A stretch of 51,210 nt of DNA from an uncultured Lachnospiraceae bacterium (GTDB lineage: Bacteria; Bacillota; Clostridia; Lachnospirales; Lachnospiraceae), in the NCBI GenBank assembly GCA_947086895.1, contig CAMUAR010000023.1:1-51210 (forward strand), in the 5' to 3' direction. The position numbers and the translations under genes are program-made. Shown piece after piece: positions 34,478 through 44,084 of the stretch. The notes below the pieces were generated by a model, which saw only the letters and a list, made by a program, of their open reading frames with translations, did not search any database and was not told the DNA's origin. Position 1 is the first letter of the stretch. Each line of letters starts with the position of its first letter.

Positions 34478-35143
34478 CTAATTTACTACTTTTACCATAC
34501 TGTGTCTCACAACAGAATCGCGGTACATATAGCCCTTCTGAAATTCCTCGACCACAATATTTTCACCAAGTTCCTCATCCTCCGCATGCATTACTGCATT
34601 GTGGAAATTCGGATCAAACTCTTTGCCGACTGCCTCGATTGTCTTGACCCCGGCATCTTCCAGACATTTCATCAACTGCTTATAGACAAGTTCAATTCCC
34701 TGAACAAACGCGCCATCTTTCTCCTGCTCTGAAACACTTGACAGCCCTCTTTCAAAATTGTCCACAACTGGAAGTATTCTCTCCACAATGTCCTTTGCTC
34801 CAACTTCGAACTGATGCGCCTTTTCTTTTTCGGTGCGCTTTCTGAAATTGTCAAACTCAGCTATTGTGCGGATCAGCCGGTCATTCAGCTCTTCGATCTT
34901 CTCATCCTTTTTATCTTTCTTATCTTTTTTCTTAAAAAAAGATTTCTTCTCTTTTGTCTCAGCAGCATCCTGAGTTTCCGTCTCCTCCTTGTCCTCCTGG
35001 ATCTCCTTATCGTTCTCTTCCGACTGCTTTTCCTTCTCTTCGCTCTGCTCTTCTTTGTCTGAAACAGCATCCTGAGTTTCTGTCTCCGGCATACTGTCCT
35101 CCGTTTCCGTCTCCAAATCCTTCAGATCTATATTGTCAGCCAC
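34478..35143 (-). CDS. grpE: Nucleotide exchange factor GrpE
   Basis: GrpE releases ADP from DnaK. The start codon is GTG (35143), with AAAGGTGAT about 8 nt ahead; no ATG fits the frame. Length is 221 residues. An extended low-complexity acidic and lysine-rich tail (about 1-85, many E, D, K and Q) precedes the long coiled coil (about 80-135) and the C-terminal beta-wing domain with FDPNFHNAVMH and KGYMYRDSVVRHSMVKVVN. The N-terminal tail is longer than average. It follows hrcA by 63 nt. Confidence 0.94.
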   Translation of the reverse strand: MADNIDLKDLETETEDSMPETETQDAVSDKEEQSEEKEKQSEENDKEIQEDKEETETQDAAETKEKKSFFKKKDKKDKKDEKIEELNDRLIRTIAEFDNFRKRTEKEKAHQFEVGAKDIVERILPVVDNFERGLSSVSEQEKDGAFVQGIELVYKQLMKCLEDAGVKTIEAVGKEFDPNFHNAVMHAEDEELGENIVVEEFQKGYMYRDSVVRHSMVKVVN

Positions 35144-35206
35144 CTTACCATCACCTTTCTGTTCACTATTTTGCCGTCTTTCTTTGCCTTCTCAAAACCA
35201 GACTGC

Positions 35207-36247
35207 CTACGGCTTACTATCTTTCTTAAAAATCCCGTCCAGCTGATTCATCAAGCTTTGCAGCGATGCGACAACCTTCTCGTAATCCATACGCTTTGGA
35301 CCGATAATGCCAACCTTTCCGTACACTCCCTCATCAATCCGGTAAGTGGCGGTCACAACGGCACAATCCTTCATAGATTCCACCTGCGTCTCGTCCCCGA
35401 TATAGACTTGAATGCCATGCTGCTCGCCCTCTTCGTCCGGCATACCAGCCATCAGTTCCCCAAGCTGATGTTTTTCTTCCAGAGCGTACAAAAGGCTGCT
35501 CGCTTTTTTTGTATCATTTAACTCCGGGTATTTCAAAATATTTGTCGCCCCGCTTGTAAAGATCTCAACATCTTCCTGCTCGGCAACCGCCTGAGAAATC
35601 GCATCTAAAATATCGACAACCACACTGCCGTGTCCCGCTGCCTGTTCCCTCATCCGCTGGATTAACGGCAGGTTGATTTCATTTAAGTTAAGTCCCTGCA
35701 AACAGGTATTTAACAAAATGTTCAGCTTTAAGAGCGCTTCTTTGTCAATGCTGCCCTCCGTGCGCACCATCTTGTTTTTTACAATGTTTCCTTCCAGCAC
35801 AATCACGACAAGCAGCTGATTTTCGTCCACCTCCGACAGCTGCAAAAACTTTACTTTCCTCTCGCTGTACTGCGGTCCGGTAATCATTGAGGTGTAGTTT
35901 GTGTTGACCGCCAACACTCTTGCCGCCTGCTTTAAAAGGTTTTCCAACTTATCTGCTTTTTCCAAGAGCACGCCTTTCATATCCTCCACTTCGCGCTCTT
36001 TTTCTTTCAGCATAGAGTCCACATAAAGACGGTAACCTTTATCGGAAGGAATCCGTCCAGCCGAAGTATGCGGCTGAAGAATATAACCCATCTCCTCCAA
36101 ATCTGCCATCTCGTTGCGGATTGTCGCGGAGCTTAAGTTTAAGTCCGTATACTTTGATATCGTCCTTGAACCAACCGGCTCGCCTGTTTCCAGATAATTG
36201 CATATAATCGCTTTTAGTATCTTCAGTTTTCTCTCATCTAATTCCAT
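35207..36247 (-). CDS. hrcA: Heat-inducible transcription repressor HrcA
   Basis: HrcA represses class I heat-shock genes by binding CIRCE. The 346-residue protein starts MELDERKLKILKAIICNYLETGEPVGSRTISKY, a winged-helix DNA-binding domain. It continues with SSATIRNEMADLEEMGYILQPHTSAGRIPSDKGYR, which is diagnostic of the family. The C-terminal GAF-like domain ends in GVYGKVGIIGPKRMDYEKVV. It is the first gene of the operon, with CIRCE 45 nt upstream, so it regulates itself. Confidence 0.96.
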   Translation of the reverse strand: MELDERKLKILKAIICNYLETGEPVGSRTISKYTDLNLSSATIRNEMADLEEMGYILQPHTSAGRIPSDKGYRLYVDSMLKEKEREVEDMKGVLLEKADKLENLLKQAARVLAVNTNYTSMITGPQYSERKVKFLQLSEVDENQLLVVIVLEGNIVKNKMVRTEGSIDKEALLKLNILLNTCLQGLNLNEINLPLIQRMREQAAGHGSVVVDILDAISQAVAEQEDVEIFTSGATNILKYPELNDTKKASSLLYALEEKHQLGELMAGMPDEEGEQHGIQVYIGDETQVESMKDCAVVTATYRIDEGVYGKVGIIGPKRMDYEKVVASLQSLMNQLDGIFKKDSKP

Positions 36248-36291
36248 CCATACACCAGCCTTTTATGCCACTATCTTAAACTTTGGGATTG

Positions 36292-36318
36292 TTAGCACTC
36301 GTTGGATTGGAGTGCTAA
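36292..36318 (-). promoter_or_regulatory. CIRCE operator
   Basis: TTAGCACTC (36292-36300), 9 nt, GAGTGCTAA (36310-36318) is a perfect CIRCE element. It lies just downstream of the hrcA promoter. Confidence 0.97.
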
Positions 36319-36329
36319 CATCTATAGAT

Positions 36330-36358
36330 AAAATATCACTACATTTCCCTTTTGTCAA
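36330..36358 (-). promoter_or_regulatory. Sigma-A promoter of the hrcA operon
   Basis: On the minus strand, TTGACA (36358-36353), 17 nt and TATTTT (36335-36330) place the start of transcription directly before CIRCE. Confidence 0.8.
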
Positions 36359-36505
36359 CACCTATTTCTAAATTTTACATAAAATATTGCGGACATACAT
36401 ACGAAAAAAACTGCCGCAAAATACAATCGTCTCACAATATACAACAAATATTACTGCTTTATTGGGAGAAATCATTATTTTGCGACAGCATAAATCTTTA
36501 ACATA

Positions 36506-38095
36506 TCACTCGATCGTAATATAGGAGGTCGAAATTGTGTAATCCCCATAAAAGAAATACTCGTAAGATGCGTGAAGTTTTTTTCCGGGATTATGCTCTG
36601 CAACAAGCTTTAACATCGCGTTGATGTCCGGCTGTACATGCCCTGGAAACATCAGAGTGACAGTGCGCTTTCCGCACATTACCTGCTCTGCTGTTTTTTT
36701 TGCGTAATCATCTTTTGTTTCTATATACTGCCCTGCTTTTTGGTATTTCTCAACTTCTTTTTTTATGCCGTAACCTTCGTATTCACCGCCGATGGCAGCG
36801 GGGTAGTCCGCCATCTCCCACGTATGATTCTTTTTCATTACCGCATCGTTGACAAGAAAATAATCATAATATACTTTTCCAGAATCTATCCCATTCACAA
36901 TTGGATCGTCCCATGTCATATCAATATGATACCAATTGTCATCTAGTTTAACCAAATTCCATGCATGGCTGATTCTGCCGTTTTCCGTATATCCATACCC
37001 AAATACCAGACGGTTTTCCAGACCCAGCGCATTCAAAAATAATTCCAGAGTTTCCGCATAACCTTGACAAACTGCTTTATGCTGCACCAGCACACCCTCT
37101 GGACAAAAAACATAAGGAATTTGATCCAGCGTACCGTCTAAGTATTCCCGGTAAGCATACTCTGTATGCAGAATCAGATAATCATGGATCGCCAGAATTT
37201 TCTCGACGATATCCATCGAATCTGTAACTGATTTTGTATAAACCTCGTGCGCAAGCTCAGCAATCTGTGTATCTTTTTTGCCGAGTCCGATCGCCTGCCC
37301 AGTAAGAATTGCAGAGGACACGGTTCCCGGAACTGTAACTACCTGTGTTTTACGAAAATTTTTAATCTTAACTGTAATTTTTGCCTGCCCTGATTTTTTT
37401 GCAGTAAGAATACCGTTCTCATCCACAGCGACAACTTCCGGCGCACTGCTGGAAAATAAAATTCCTTTGTAGGTTTCCCAGCCAAGATCAATCGCCTTTA
37501 CGGTTCCTTCCCCCAGCATAGAAGGTATTGTGATCGAAGGAATGTTGACCGTTACTTTACAGACCAACTGCGTATTGCCTATCAAAGCAGATACTTTTGC
37601 CTTCCCCGGTTTTAAAAATGTCATTTTTCCTTTTGCGGACACTTTCACAACCTTTGTGTCCGAACTTTTAAAAATTATTTTTCTTTTTGTCCCTGATATT
37701 TTCAGTGTAACATTATCCCCAACTTTTGCTGAAATCTCTTTTTTATTGATCTTTGGCTGCTCAACGCGGACAGTACAGCGGTAATTTTGACCATTTGCGG
37801 TCGCTGTAATGATAGTTGTTCCAACCGCTATCCCTTTCACAATACCTTCGTTTGATACGGTTGCAACCGACGCGCGCCCGGTTCTCCACAACACTTTTTC
37901 AGCGCCGTACAAGGAAAGTGAATAGCTGTCCCCGACCGAAAGAATAATCGAAGAAGCGTTTAGTAAATTTTCTTTTTCTGCCGCAAACACCGCGGGTATG
38001 TTGTTTGTATACGTATTGTATATCAGTCCGCCGACTGCAAAACACACAGAAGCAAGTACAAGTCCCGTCGCCTTTCGTCTCCAGTTCCAGACCAT
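36506..38095 (-). CDS. Secreted BIG2/transglutaminase-like protein
   Basis: From ATG 38095 this is a 529-residue protein with an N-terminal signal or anchor (about 8-33, ending near VFAAEK). About three BIG2-type immunoglobulin-like domains follow (for example IILSVGDSYSLSL... and KINKKEISAKVGDNVTLKISG). The transglutaminase-like core comes next. Its catalytic triad is visible as Cys in KAVCQGYAETLELFLNALG, His in SHAWNLVKLDDNWYHID and Asp in DMTWDDP. It is probably a surface protein acting on the cell wall or on proteins. GGGGG stands 7 nt before ATG 38095; an upstream in-frame ATG at 38116 lacks a ribosome site. It follows hemW by 54 nt. Confidence 0.82.
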   Translation of the reverse strand: MVWNWRRKATGLVLASVCFAVGGLIYNTYTNNIPAVFAAEKENLLNASSIILSVGDSYSLSLYGAEKVLWRTGRASVATVSNEGIVKGIAVGTTIITATANGQNYRCTVRVEQPKINKKEISAKVGDNVTLKISGTKRKIIFKSSDTKVVKVSAKGKMTFLKPGKAKVSALIGNTQLVCKVTVNIPSITIPSMLGEGTVKAIDLGWETYKGILFSSSAPEVVAVDENGILTAKKSGQAKITVKIKNFRKTQVVTVPGTVSSAILTGQAIGLGKKDTQIAELAHEVYTKSVTDSMDIVEKILAIHDYLILHTEYAYREYLDGTLDQIPYVFCPEGVLVQHKAVCQGYAETLELFLNALGLENRLVFGYGYTENGRISHAWNLVKLDDNWYHIDMTWDDPIVNGIDSGKVYYDYFLVNDAVMKKNHTWEMADYPAAIGGEYEGYGIKKEVEKYQKAGQYIETKDDYAKKTAEQVMCGKRTVTLMFPGHVQPDINAMLKLVAEHNPGKKLHASYEYFFYGDYTISTSYITIE

Positions 38096-38149
38096 GCAAG
38101 TTCCCCCTTTCTGCACAGCCGTGCTATAATATTTTTGATCTATAAAAAT

Positions 38150-39460
38150 TCATTGCCTTTCTACGTTAGGGAATGAATCGAGCAGAAAATCGCAAAGCAC
38201 AATATTGCTTACATCGATCCCGCGCGGTGTCAATGCCACAATATCTTGATCGATAAAAAGCAGACCAAGCTTCTGATATTTTTTTAAAATATCCCCATAG
38301 ACCTCTTCCATTTTCAAATGAAATTCCTGCTGAAAACGCACCTTGCTGACGCCGCGCGTTATGCGCAGTCCCAAAAACATAAATTCCTCAATCTCTTCTT
38401 TTTTTTCAAGACGGTGCCGGTCTATTCTTGTATCACGCTTAGTCTCGACCGCGGACAGATACTCAGAAAGCTCTCTTTGTCTAGTAAATCTCTCTTTCTG
38501 TATCAATGAAGCCGCCCCCAAACCAAACCCGATATACTCCTGCCGCTCCCAATAACACAGATTATGTCTGCATTCAAATCCTGGTTTTGCATAATTTGAA
38601 ATTTCATACTGCGCATAACCGGATAAACAAAGCAGTTTCCCTGTAAGCGAGTACATTTCACGCTCTGTATCTTCGTTTGGAAGCAGCAGTTTGCCTGCCT
38701 GATATTTTTCAAAAAACGGCGTTCCTTCTTCAACGATTAAACTGTATGCTGAAATATGTTCCGGCGCAAGCGCAAGCACCTCTTTTATTGTATTTTCATA
38801 CACCTGCACCGTCTGTCCAGGCAGTCCGCTGATCAGATCAATATTGATATTGCGAAACCCTGCTTCTCTCGCAATCTGGTAATTTTCCTGAAACTGTCTG
38901 AATGTGTGTATCCGACCGAGCAAAGCAAGCTCTTGATCGTTTGCTGACTGAAGACCGATGCTTAACCGGTTGACGCCCGCCTTTAAATAAGAATCCAGTT
39001 TTTTTCTATCAAGAGTCCCAGGATTGCACTCAACCGTAATTTCCGCTTCCGGCAGAACAACAAAATATTCCCGGAGCACCGCAAGAAGATCCGCAATGAT
39101 TCCCGCAGGCAAAATCGACGGCGTACCCCCACCGAAAAATATAGAAGTGACGCTGTATTCTGTAAGACATTCGTTTTTTTTCCCACTGATTCTGCTTTGC
39201 GTTGAACCGTCTACAGATTGCTGCTCTTTTTTTGTGCAGTCTTTATCAGATAATTTTATTTCTTCTAATTTATTATTTGGCTTTTGCTCTCTGGTATTTT
39301 TTAGCAGCCTTCCCGCCTCTGCGATTATTTCCTGTTTCAAGGCTTTTACATACTTTTTTTGGATATCCAAAGAAGCCGGAGCAGACAAAAAATCACAGTA
39401 AGCGCACTTTTTTTCACAAAAAGGAATATGAAGATAAACTGCCAAAGGCTTTCCTTCCAT
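38150..39460 (-). CDS. hemW: Heme chaperone HemW (radical SAM)
   Basis: This oxygen-independent coproporphyrinogen oxidase homologue has the radical-SAM cluster motif PFCEKKCAYCDF at about residues 14-25 and SIFFGGGTPSIL. The HemW-type C-terminal domain (GLRITRGVSKVRF) is also present. At 436 residues it is about 55 longer than usual. A charged, low-complexity insert (about 55-105, rich in K, E, N and Q) lies between the first helix and the GGGTPS strand. GAGGA is inside the end of lepA and the start lies 5 nt after the lepA stop, so translation is coupled. Confidence 0.88.
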   Translation of the reverse strand: MEGKPLAVYLHIPFCEKKCAYCDFLSAPASLDIQKKYVKALKQEIIAEAGRLLKNTREQKPNNKLEEIKLSDKDCTKKEQQSVDGSTQSRISGKKNECLTEYSVTSIFFGGGTPSILPAGIIADLLAVLREYFVVLPEAEITVECNPGTLDRKKLDSYLKAGVNRLSIGLQSANDQELALLGRIHTFRQFQENYQIAREAGFRNINIDLISGLPGQTVQVYENTIKEVLALAPEHISAYSLIVEEGTPFFEKYQAGKLLLPNEDTEREMYSLTGKLLCLSGYAQYEISNYAKPGFECRHNLCYWERQEYIGFGLGAASLIQKERFTRQRELSEYLSAVETKRDTRIDRHRLEKKEEIEEFMFLGLRITRGVSKVRFQQEFHLKMEEVYGDILKKYQKLGLLFIDQDIVALTPRGIDVSNIVLCDFLLDSFPNVERQ

Positions 39461-39465
39461 CTTTT

Positions 39466-41277
39466 TTAATCCTCGTCAAGCTTCAATACGCTCATAAACG
39501 CTTTTTGAGGTATCTCTACATTTCCAACCTGGCGCATTCTCTTTTTTCCCTCTTTCTGTTTTTCCAAAAGCTTCTTCTTTCGCGTAATATCGCCGCCGTA
39601 ACATTTTGCCAATACGTCCTTGCGCATTGCCTTCACCGTTTCTCTTGCGATCACTTTGCTTCCGACTGCCGCCTGAATCGGAATCTCAAACAGCTGTCTT
39701 GGTATTTCCTCTTTTAATTTCTCGCACATTCTGCGCCCTCTCTCATACGCTGAAGCCGCCGGAACAATAAATGAAAGCGCGTCCACTTCTTCCTTATTCA
39801 CCAGAATATCAAGTTTGACAAGCTCTGCCGACGCATACCCTTTTAATTCATAGTCAAACGAAGCATAACCTTTTGAGCGTGATTTTAACGCATCAAAGAA
39901 ATCATAGATAATTTCATTGAGAGGCAGCTCATATTTTAGCAGCGCGCGCGTTGTCTCCATATACTCCATACCAAGATAAACGCCTCTGCGCTCCTGGCAC
40001 AATGTCATAATCGCCCCGACAAACTCCGTGGTCACCATAATCTCCGCAGAAACAATCGGTTCTTCCATATGTTCTACCTCAGATGGATCTGGAAGATTTG
40101 TCGGATTTGTAATCTCCACAACTTCACCGTTCGTCTTATAAATTTTATAGATAACGCTCGGCGCGGTTGTCACAAGATCCAGTCCATATTCGCGCTCCAA
40201 CCGCTCCTGGATAATTTCAAGGTGAAGAAGTCCCAGAAAACCACACCGGAAACCAAACCCCAGCGCGACGGAAGTTTCCGCCTCAAATTGCAAAGCTGCA
40301 TCATTCAGTTGTAATTTTTCCAGAGCGTCGCGCAAATCAGGATATTTCGCACCGTCCGCCGGATACATGCCGCAGTACACCATTGAATTGACCTTTTTAT
40401 ACCCCGGCAGCGGTTCTGCACATGGAAACTGTGCGTCTGTCACCGTATCTCCGACGCGCGTGTCTTTTACATTTTTTAAACTTGCAGTAATATAGCCAAC
40501 CATCCCTGCGGAAAGTTCCTCGCACGGCAAAAACTGCCCCGGCGCAAATGTTCCAAGCTCGACAACATCCGCGCTTGCTCCTGTCGCCATCATTTTGATT
40601 GTCGTGCCGCGCCGCACGGTTCCTTCCATAATACGGCAGAAAATAATTACTCCTTTATAGGAATCATAGATCGAATCAAAAATTAACGCTTGTAATGGCT
40701 TTTCGCTGCTGCCGCCCGGAGCGGGAATTTTTTTCACTACCGCTTCCAGCACATCCTCGATATTCAGCCCTGTTTTGGCGGAGATCATTGGCGCATCGTG
40801 CGCTTCCAGTCCGATAATATCCTCAATTTCTGTCTTAACCCGCTCTGGCTCTGCACTTGGCAGATCAATTTTATTGATCACTGGAACAATGTCCAGATTA
40901 TGGTCAAGCGCAAGATACACATTTGCAAGCGTCTGCGCTTCAATTCCCTGAGCTGCGTCCACGACAAGCAGCGCGCCCTCACATGCGGCAAGACTGCGCG
41001 AAACTTCATAATTAAAATCGACATGTCCCGGCGTGTCAATTAAATTAAAAATATATTCCTCCCCGTCTTTCGCCCGGTATATGGTGCGGACGGTCTGCGC
41101 CTTAATTGTAATACCACGCTCGCGCTCAAGTTCCATATTGTCCAAAATCTGCGCCTGCATCTCACGGCTTGTCAAAAGACCAGTCGCTTCGATAATACGA
41201 TCCGCCAGCGTAGATTTTCCATGATCGATATGTGCTATAATACAAAAATTTCTTATTTTACTTTGATCTGTTGACAT
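39466..41277 (-). CDS. lepA: Elongation factor 4 (LepA)
   Basis: This GTPase acts on stalled or misaligned ribosomes. From ATG 41277 ([27 protein letters not shown]) it has 603 residues, the family norm. The P-loop is AHIDHGKST (15-23). DTPGHVDF and [11 protein letters not shown] give the G3 and G4 motifs, and the C-terminal domain ends in [23 protein letters not shown], which is LepA-specific. The frame extends upstream to 41373, but the recurrent leader with ATG-TGA precedes 41277. It has its own promoter and is followed by hemW, a common Firmicutes pair. Confidence 0.96.
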   Translation of the reverse strand: MSTDQSKIRNFCIIAHIDHGKSTLADRIIEATGLLTSREMQAQILDNMELERERGITIKAQTVRTIYRAKDGEEYIFNLIDTPGHVDFNYEVSRSLAACEGALLVVDAAQGIEAQTLANVYLALDHNLDIVPVINKIDLPSAEPERVKTEIEDIIGLEAHDAPMISAKTGLNIEDVLEAVVKKIPAPGGSSEKPLQALIFDSIYDSYKGVIIFCRIMEGTVRRGTTIKMMATGASADVVELGTFAPGQFLPCEELSAGMVGYITASLKNVKDTRVGDTVTDAQFPCAEPLPGYKKVNSMVYCGMYPADGAKYPDLRDALEKLQLNDAALQFEAETSVALGFGFRCGFLGLLHLEIIQERLEREYGLDLVTTAPSVIYKIYKTNGEVVEITNPTNLPDPSEVEHMEEPIVSAEIMVTTEFVGAIMTLCQERRGVYLGMEYMETTRALLKYELPLNEIIYDFFDALKSRSKGYASFDYELKGYASAELVKLDILVNKEEVDALSFIVPAASAYERGRRMCEKLKEEIPRQLFEIPIQAAVGSKVIARETVKAMRKDVLAKCYGGDITRKKKLLEKQKEGKKRMRQVGNVEIPQKAFMSVLKLDED

Positions 41278-41310
41278 AGTTCTCCTCACATTCTGCCGCC
41301 AAATAACGAC
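41275..41310 (-). promoter_or_regulatory. Hairpin + GAATGTGAGGA leader before lepA
   Basis: A GTCG/CGGC stem is followed by AGAATGTGAGGAGAACT and ATG 41277. The leader ATG is followed by TGA and lies 14 nt ahead. Confidence 0.6.
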
Positions 41311-41413
41311 CTTTAAAATCTGTATTGCTGAATTATTTTTTATTAGGTACAAAAACCTTCGAATTTCCAGCACAATCGCTTAAAAAGATGGAATCTTTGG
41401 CTGTTTATGTTGA

Positions 41414-41442
41414 AGTATATCACAGCGGCGGCATTTTGTAAA
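41414..41442 (-). promoter_or_regulatory. Sigma-A promoter of lepA
   Basis: On the minus strand, TTTACA (41442-41437), 17 nt and TATACT (41419-41414) form a promoter. Its spacer contains one arm of the hairpin at 41424-41468. The leader to lepA is about 130 nt. Confidence 0.6.
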
Positions 41443-41468
41443 ATTGATTTTTACACAATGCCGCCGCT
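41424..41468 (-). terminator. Strong GC-rich hairpin after the metallophosphoesterase gene
   Basis: AGCGGCGGCATT (41424-41435) pairs perfectly with AATGCCGCCGCT (41457-41468), with inner TGTAAAA pairing. It lies 9 nt after the metallophosphoesterase stop. No T-run follows, so it may be a U-less terminator. It overlaps the lepA promoter. Confidence 0.55.
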
Positions 41469-41476
41469 ATTTAAAC

Positions 41477-42607
41477 TTATGATTCGCCCGATGGGACTAA
41501 GAAAATCTGCACATACTCGCAATGTTTCTGCGTGCGCATCGGATACCCCCAGCCCGTAAAGCCGGAAGATACAATTAATTGAAGATTCTCATATAGATAA
41601 GATCCATAATTATACTGCCCTGCTAATTCAAGAATTGTTCCAGCCGGCCACATCTGCCCTGCATGAGTATGCCCTGAAAGCATCAAATCTACTCCCTGCT
41701 CCTCGTTTTCCTGAACTCCCGTCGGCTGATGATCGACCATAACAATATATTTTCCCCGGTCTGCACCCTCCAGCAATTCCTTTACAGCGGCGCGCCCTGA
41801 TCCGCCCCGCGCCGCATTATCACGCCCTGCAAGAATCAGTTCCTCCCCCAATACTATATAAGAATCGCGCAGAATTTTAACTCCTCCCTGCTTAGCAGCC
41901 GCCTCCAATTCCGCCTGTGTATACTGCTTATGATCCGTATAGGGCTGCAGGTCATGGTTGCCATATACATAATAAGTTCCATAGGTACTTCGTATATTTC
42001 CAAGAACGCGAAACACTTCCTGCATCGATTCTTTTGCAGTTCCTTCCTCCACAATATCTCCGCCAAGAATCACAAGATCTGCGCCGAGACTGCTGATTTC
42101 TTCCGCTGCTTTTTTTAATAGTTCTGTATCCTGAATCGTATCGTAATGTGTGTCTGTAATTAAAATAATATGATATCCAGAGTTAAGTTTTGGCGTCGAA
42201 ATTTTATAGGTTGTCGATACAAAATGCTGCATATTATAATATCCATATCCCATCAAAACCGCCGCCAGCAAAAGAGGAAGCACACCGCACTGGTAAACTT
42301 TACCGCAAATTTTCCATGCACGTACTTTTGTGCTGCCAAATCGCTTCCATAAAACACTCACCATCCATGCCAGCAGATCAAAAGCAAAAAATGCACCGAG
42401 AATATGAAGTACAACGACGGAGGCAAACTTCCAGATCCGATAGCAGGAAAACACCAGTGCCGCTGCAAGCAGAGCACTTGCCATATCCATCCATTTATCC
42501 TTTTTTCGGATGTAAAATCTAAGCAGTCTGCGAATACAAAAAAACGAATATCCGCCGACTGCCGCCATGATAAAAACCAAAAACACAAGCATTATACTGC
42601 GGTTCAT
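41477..42607 (-). CDS. Membrane-anchored metallophosphoesterase
   Basis: This 376-residue protein has four N-terminal transmembrane helices (about 4-125). A calcineurin-like phosphoesterase domain follows with the full metal-binding set: LITDTHYD, LILGGDIVEEG, YVYGNHDLQ, VMVDHQP and LMLSGHTHAGQMWPAG. It belongs to the YaeI/YkuE-like group that acts near the membrane; the substrate is not evident. GGAGGA stands 7 nt before ATG 42607. A good promoter with a 12-bp dyad precedes it. Confidence 0.88.
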   Translation of the reverse strand: MNRSIMLVFLVFIMAAVGGYSFFCIRRLLRFYIRKKDKWMDMASALLAAALVFSCYRIWKFASVVVLHILGAFFAFDLLAWMVSVLWKRFGSTKVRAWKICGKVYQCGVLPLLLAAVLMGYGYYNMQHFVSTTYKISTPKLNSGYHIILITDTHYDTIQDTELLKKAAEEISSLGADLVILGGDIVEEGTAKESMQEVFRVLGNIRSTYGTYYVYGNHDLQPYTDHKQYTQAELEAAAKQGGVKILRDSYIVLGEELILAGRDNAARGGSGRAAVKELLEGADRGKYIVMVDHQPTGVQENEEQGVDLMLSGHTHAGQMWPAGTILELAGQYNYGSYLYENLQLIVSSGFTGWGYPMRTQKHCEYVQIFLVPSGES

Positions 42608-42688
42608 CTGCTGTCCTCCATGCTAAAAATTTAATAGATTCATATAGCATACACACGATTCGCAACAGAAGCGAGCGCGAATCGGCGC

Positions 42689-42716
42689 TGGTATAATATC
42701 AACAGATATTATACCA
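42689..42716. repeat. 12-bp perfect dyad at the metallophosphoesterase promoter
   Basis: TGGTATAATATC (42689-42700), loop AACA, GATATTATACCA (42705-42716). The minus-strand copy provides the -10. Positions 42689-42711 are identical to 33-55 in front of pulA, so the dyad may bind a shared regulator. Confidence 0.6.
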
Positions 42717-42736
42717 ATAGCTGGAAAGATTTGCAA
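42708..42736 (-). promoter_or_regulatory. Promoter of the metallophosphoesterase gene
   Basis: TTGCAA (42736-42731), 17 nt ending in TGG and TATAAT (42713-42708) give an extended -10 promoter. The start of transcription falls in the loop of the dyad, about 95 nt before ATG 42607. Confidence 0.7.
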
Positions 42737-42750
42737 TTTATTTCTTTTCT

Positions 42751-44079
42751 TTAATAATGATACTTCTTTCGTTTTGTAATCAGAAAAATAACCGTTATAA
42801 TAACTGACATGCATTCTGCCGCAACCGCGGAGAGCCAGATTCCGTCAATCTTCCAGAAAATCGGGAAAATCAATACTGCGGCAACTTGAAATACAAGAGT
42901 CCGCAAAAAAGAAATCAGCGCGGAAATCATCCCATTATTTAAAGCGGTAAAAAACGACGAACCAAAAATATTTATCCCTGCAAACAAAAACACAAAAGAA
43001 TAAATTTGAAAGCCTCTGCATGTAAGATTCATCAGTTCCGTATCATAACCTACAAAAATTTTAGAAAATGGTACGGCGAGCAGCTGTGCTAACAAAAACA
43101 TACTGATAGAAAACACCGCGATCACCATTAAACTTTTTTCTCTAAGACTTTTTAATTCTGCATGATTTTGCGCTCCGTAATGGTAGCTGACAATCGGCGC
43201 ACTTCCAATCGACAGTCCAATAAACACTGCTAAAAATACAAAATTAACATACATTAAAACGCCGTAAGCGGCAACTCCATTCTCACCTGCAAATTTAATT
43301 AACTGCGCGTTGTAAAGCATGCTGACCAACGACATAGAAAGATTGGACATCATCTCCGAAGAACCATTTGCGCACGCTTTTGCCAAAAATTTTCCGCTCC
43401 ATTTTGTTTTTACCAGCCGCAGAACACTTTTATTTGGCAATAAAAAATAGACAAGCGGAATGATTCCGCCAACCATCTGACTTAACATCGTCGCCGCTGC
43501 CGCCCCGACCAAGCCAAACTGGAACACTGCGACAAACAGCGCGTCGAGTACCATATTGGTAACACCCGCCGCAATCGTTACAAAAAGTCCAAGCTGAGGT
43601 TTTTCCGCCGCGACAAAAAAGCTCTGAAATTCATTTTGCAGAACAAATGGAGTCAATGCAATTAAAATAATTCTGCCGTAAGTTACACAATCCTCAAGCA
43701 TACTGCCTGACGCGCCAAGCCACGCCGCGATTGGTCTGATAAAAATTATACCAAACACAGTAAGCAATATTCCCAAAAAAATAGAAACATAAACAAGCAG
43801 AGAAAAAATACGTCTTGCCTTCTCCGGTTTCCCCTCGCCCATCGTCTTAGAAACCAGCGCGCTTCCGCCTGTGTCAAACATAAATCCAATGGTTTTGAGA
43901 ACCATCAAAAAAGGCATGATTAAATTAACCGCGGTAAACGGAACTTTTCTGACATAATTGGATACAAAAAATCTATCTACTATGCCATAGATCGATGTAA
44001 AAATCATCATAACAATCGACGGAAGTGTAAAGCGCAAAAGTTTTTGATAGGAAAAATGTTCTGATAATTGAATTTGCAT
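42751..44079 (-). CDS. MATE-family multidrug efflux protein
   Basis: This 442-residue membrane protein has about twelve helices in two related halves. It shows MATE/NorM-type features such as LPSIVMMIFTSIYGIVDRFFVSN near the start, FMFDTGGSALVSKTMGEGKPEKARRIF, and SIGSAPIVSYHYGAQN in the second half. It would export cationic drugs or dyes with Na+ or H+ exchange. AGGAGG precedes ATG 44079, 5 nt after the marR stop, so it is translationally linked to marR and controlled by its promoter. Confidence 0.9.
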   Translation of the reverse strand: MQIQLSEHFSYQKLLRFTLPSIVMMIFTSIYGIVDRFFVSNYVRKVPFTAVNLIMPFLMVLKTIGFMFDTGGSALVSKTMGEGKPEKARRIFSLLVYVSIFLGILLTVFGIIFIRPIAAWLGASGSMLEDCVTYGRIILIALTPFVLQNEFQSFFVAAEKPQLGLFVTIAAGVTNMVLDALFVAVFQFGLVGAAAATMLSQMVGGIIPLVYFLLPNKSVLRLVKTKWSGKFLAKACANGSSEMMSNLSMSLVSMLYNAQLIKFAGENGVAAYGVLMYVNFVFLAVFIGLSIGSAPIVSYHYGAQNHAELKSLREKSLMVIAVFSISMFLLAQLLAVPFSKIFVGYDTELMNLTCRGFQIYSFVFLFAGINIFGSSFFTALNNGMISALISFLRTLVFQVAAVLIFPIFWKIDGIWLSAVAAECMSVIITVIFLITKRKKYHY

Positions 44080-44084
44080 ACCGT

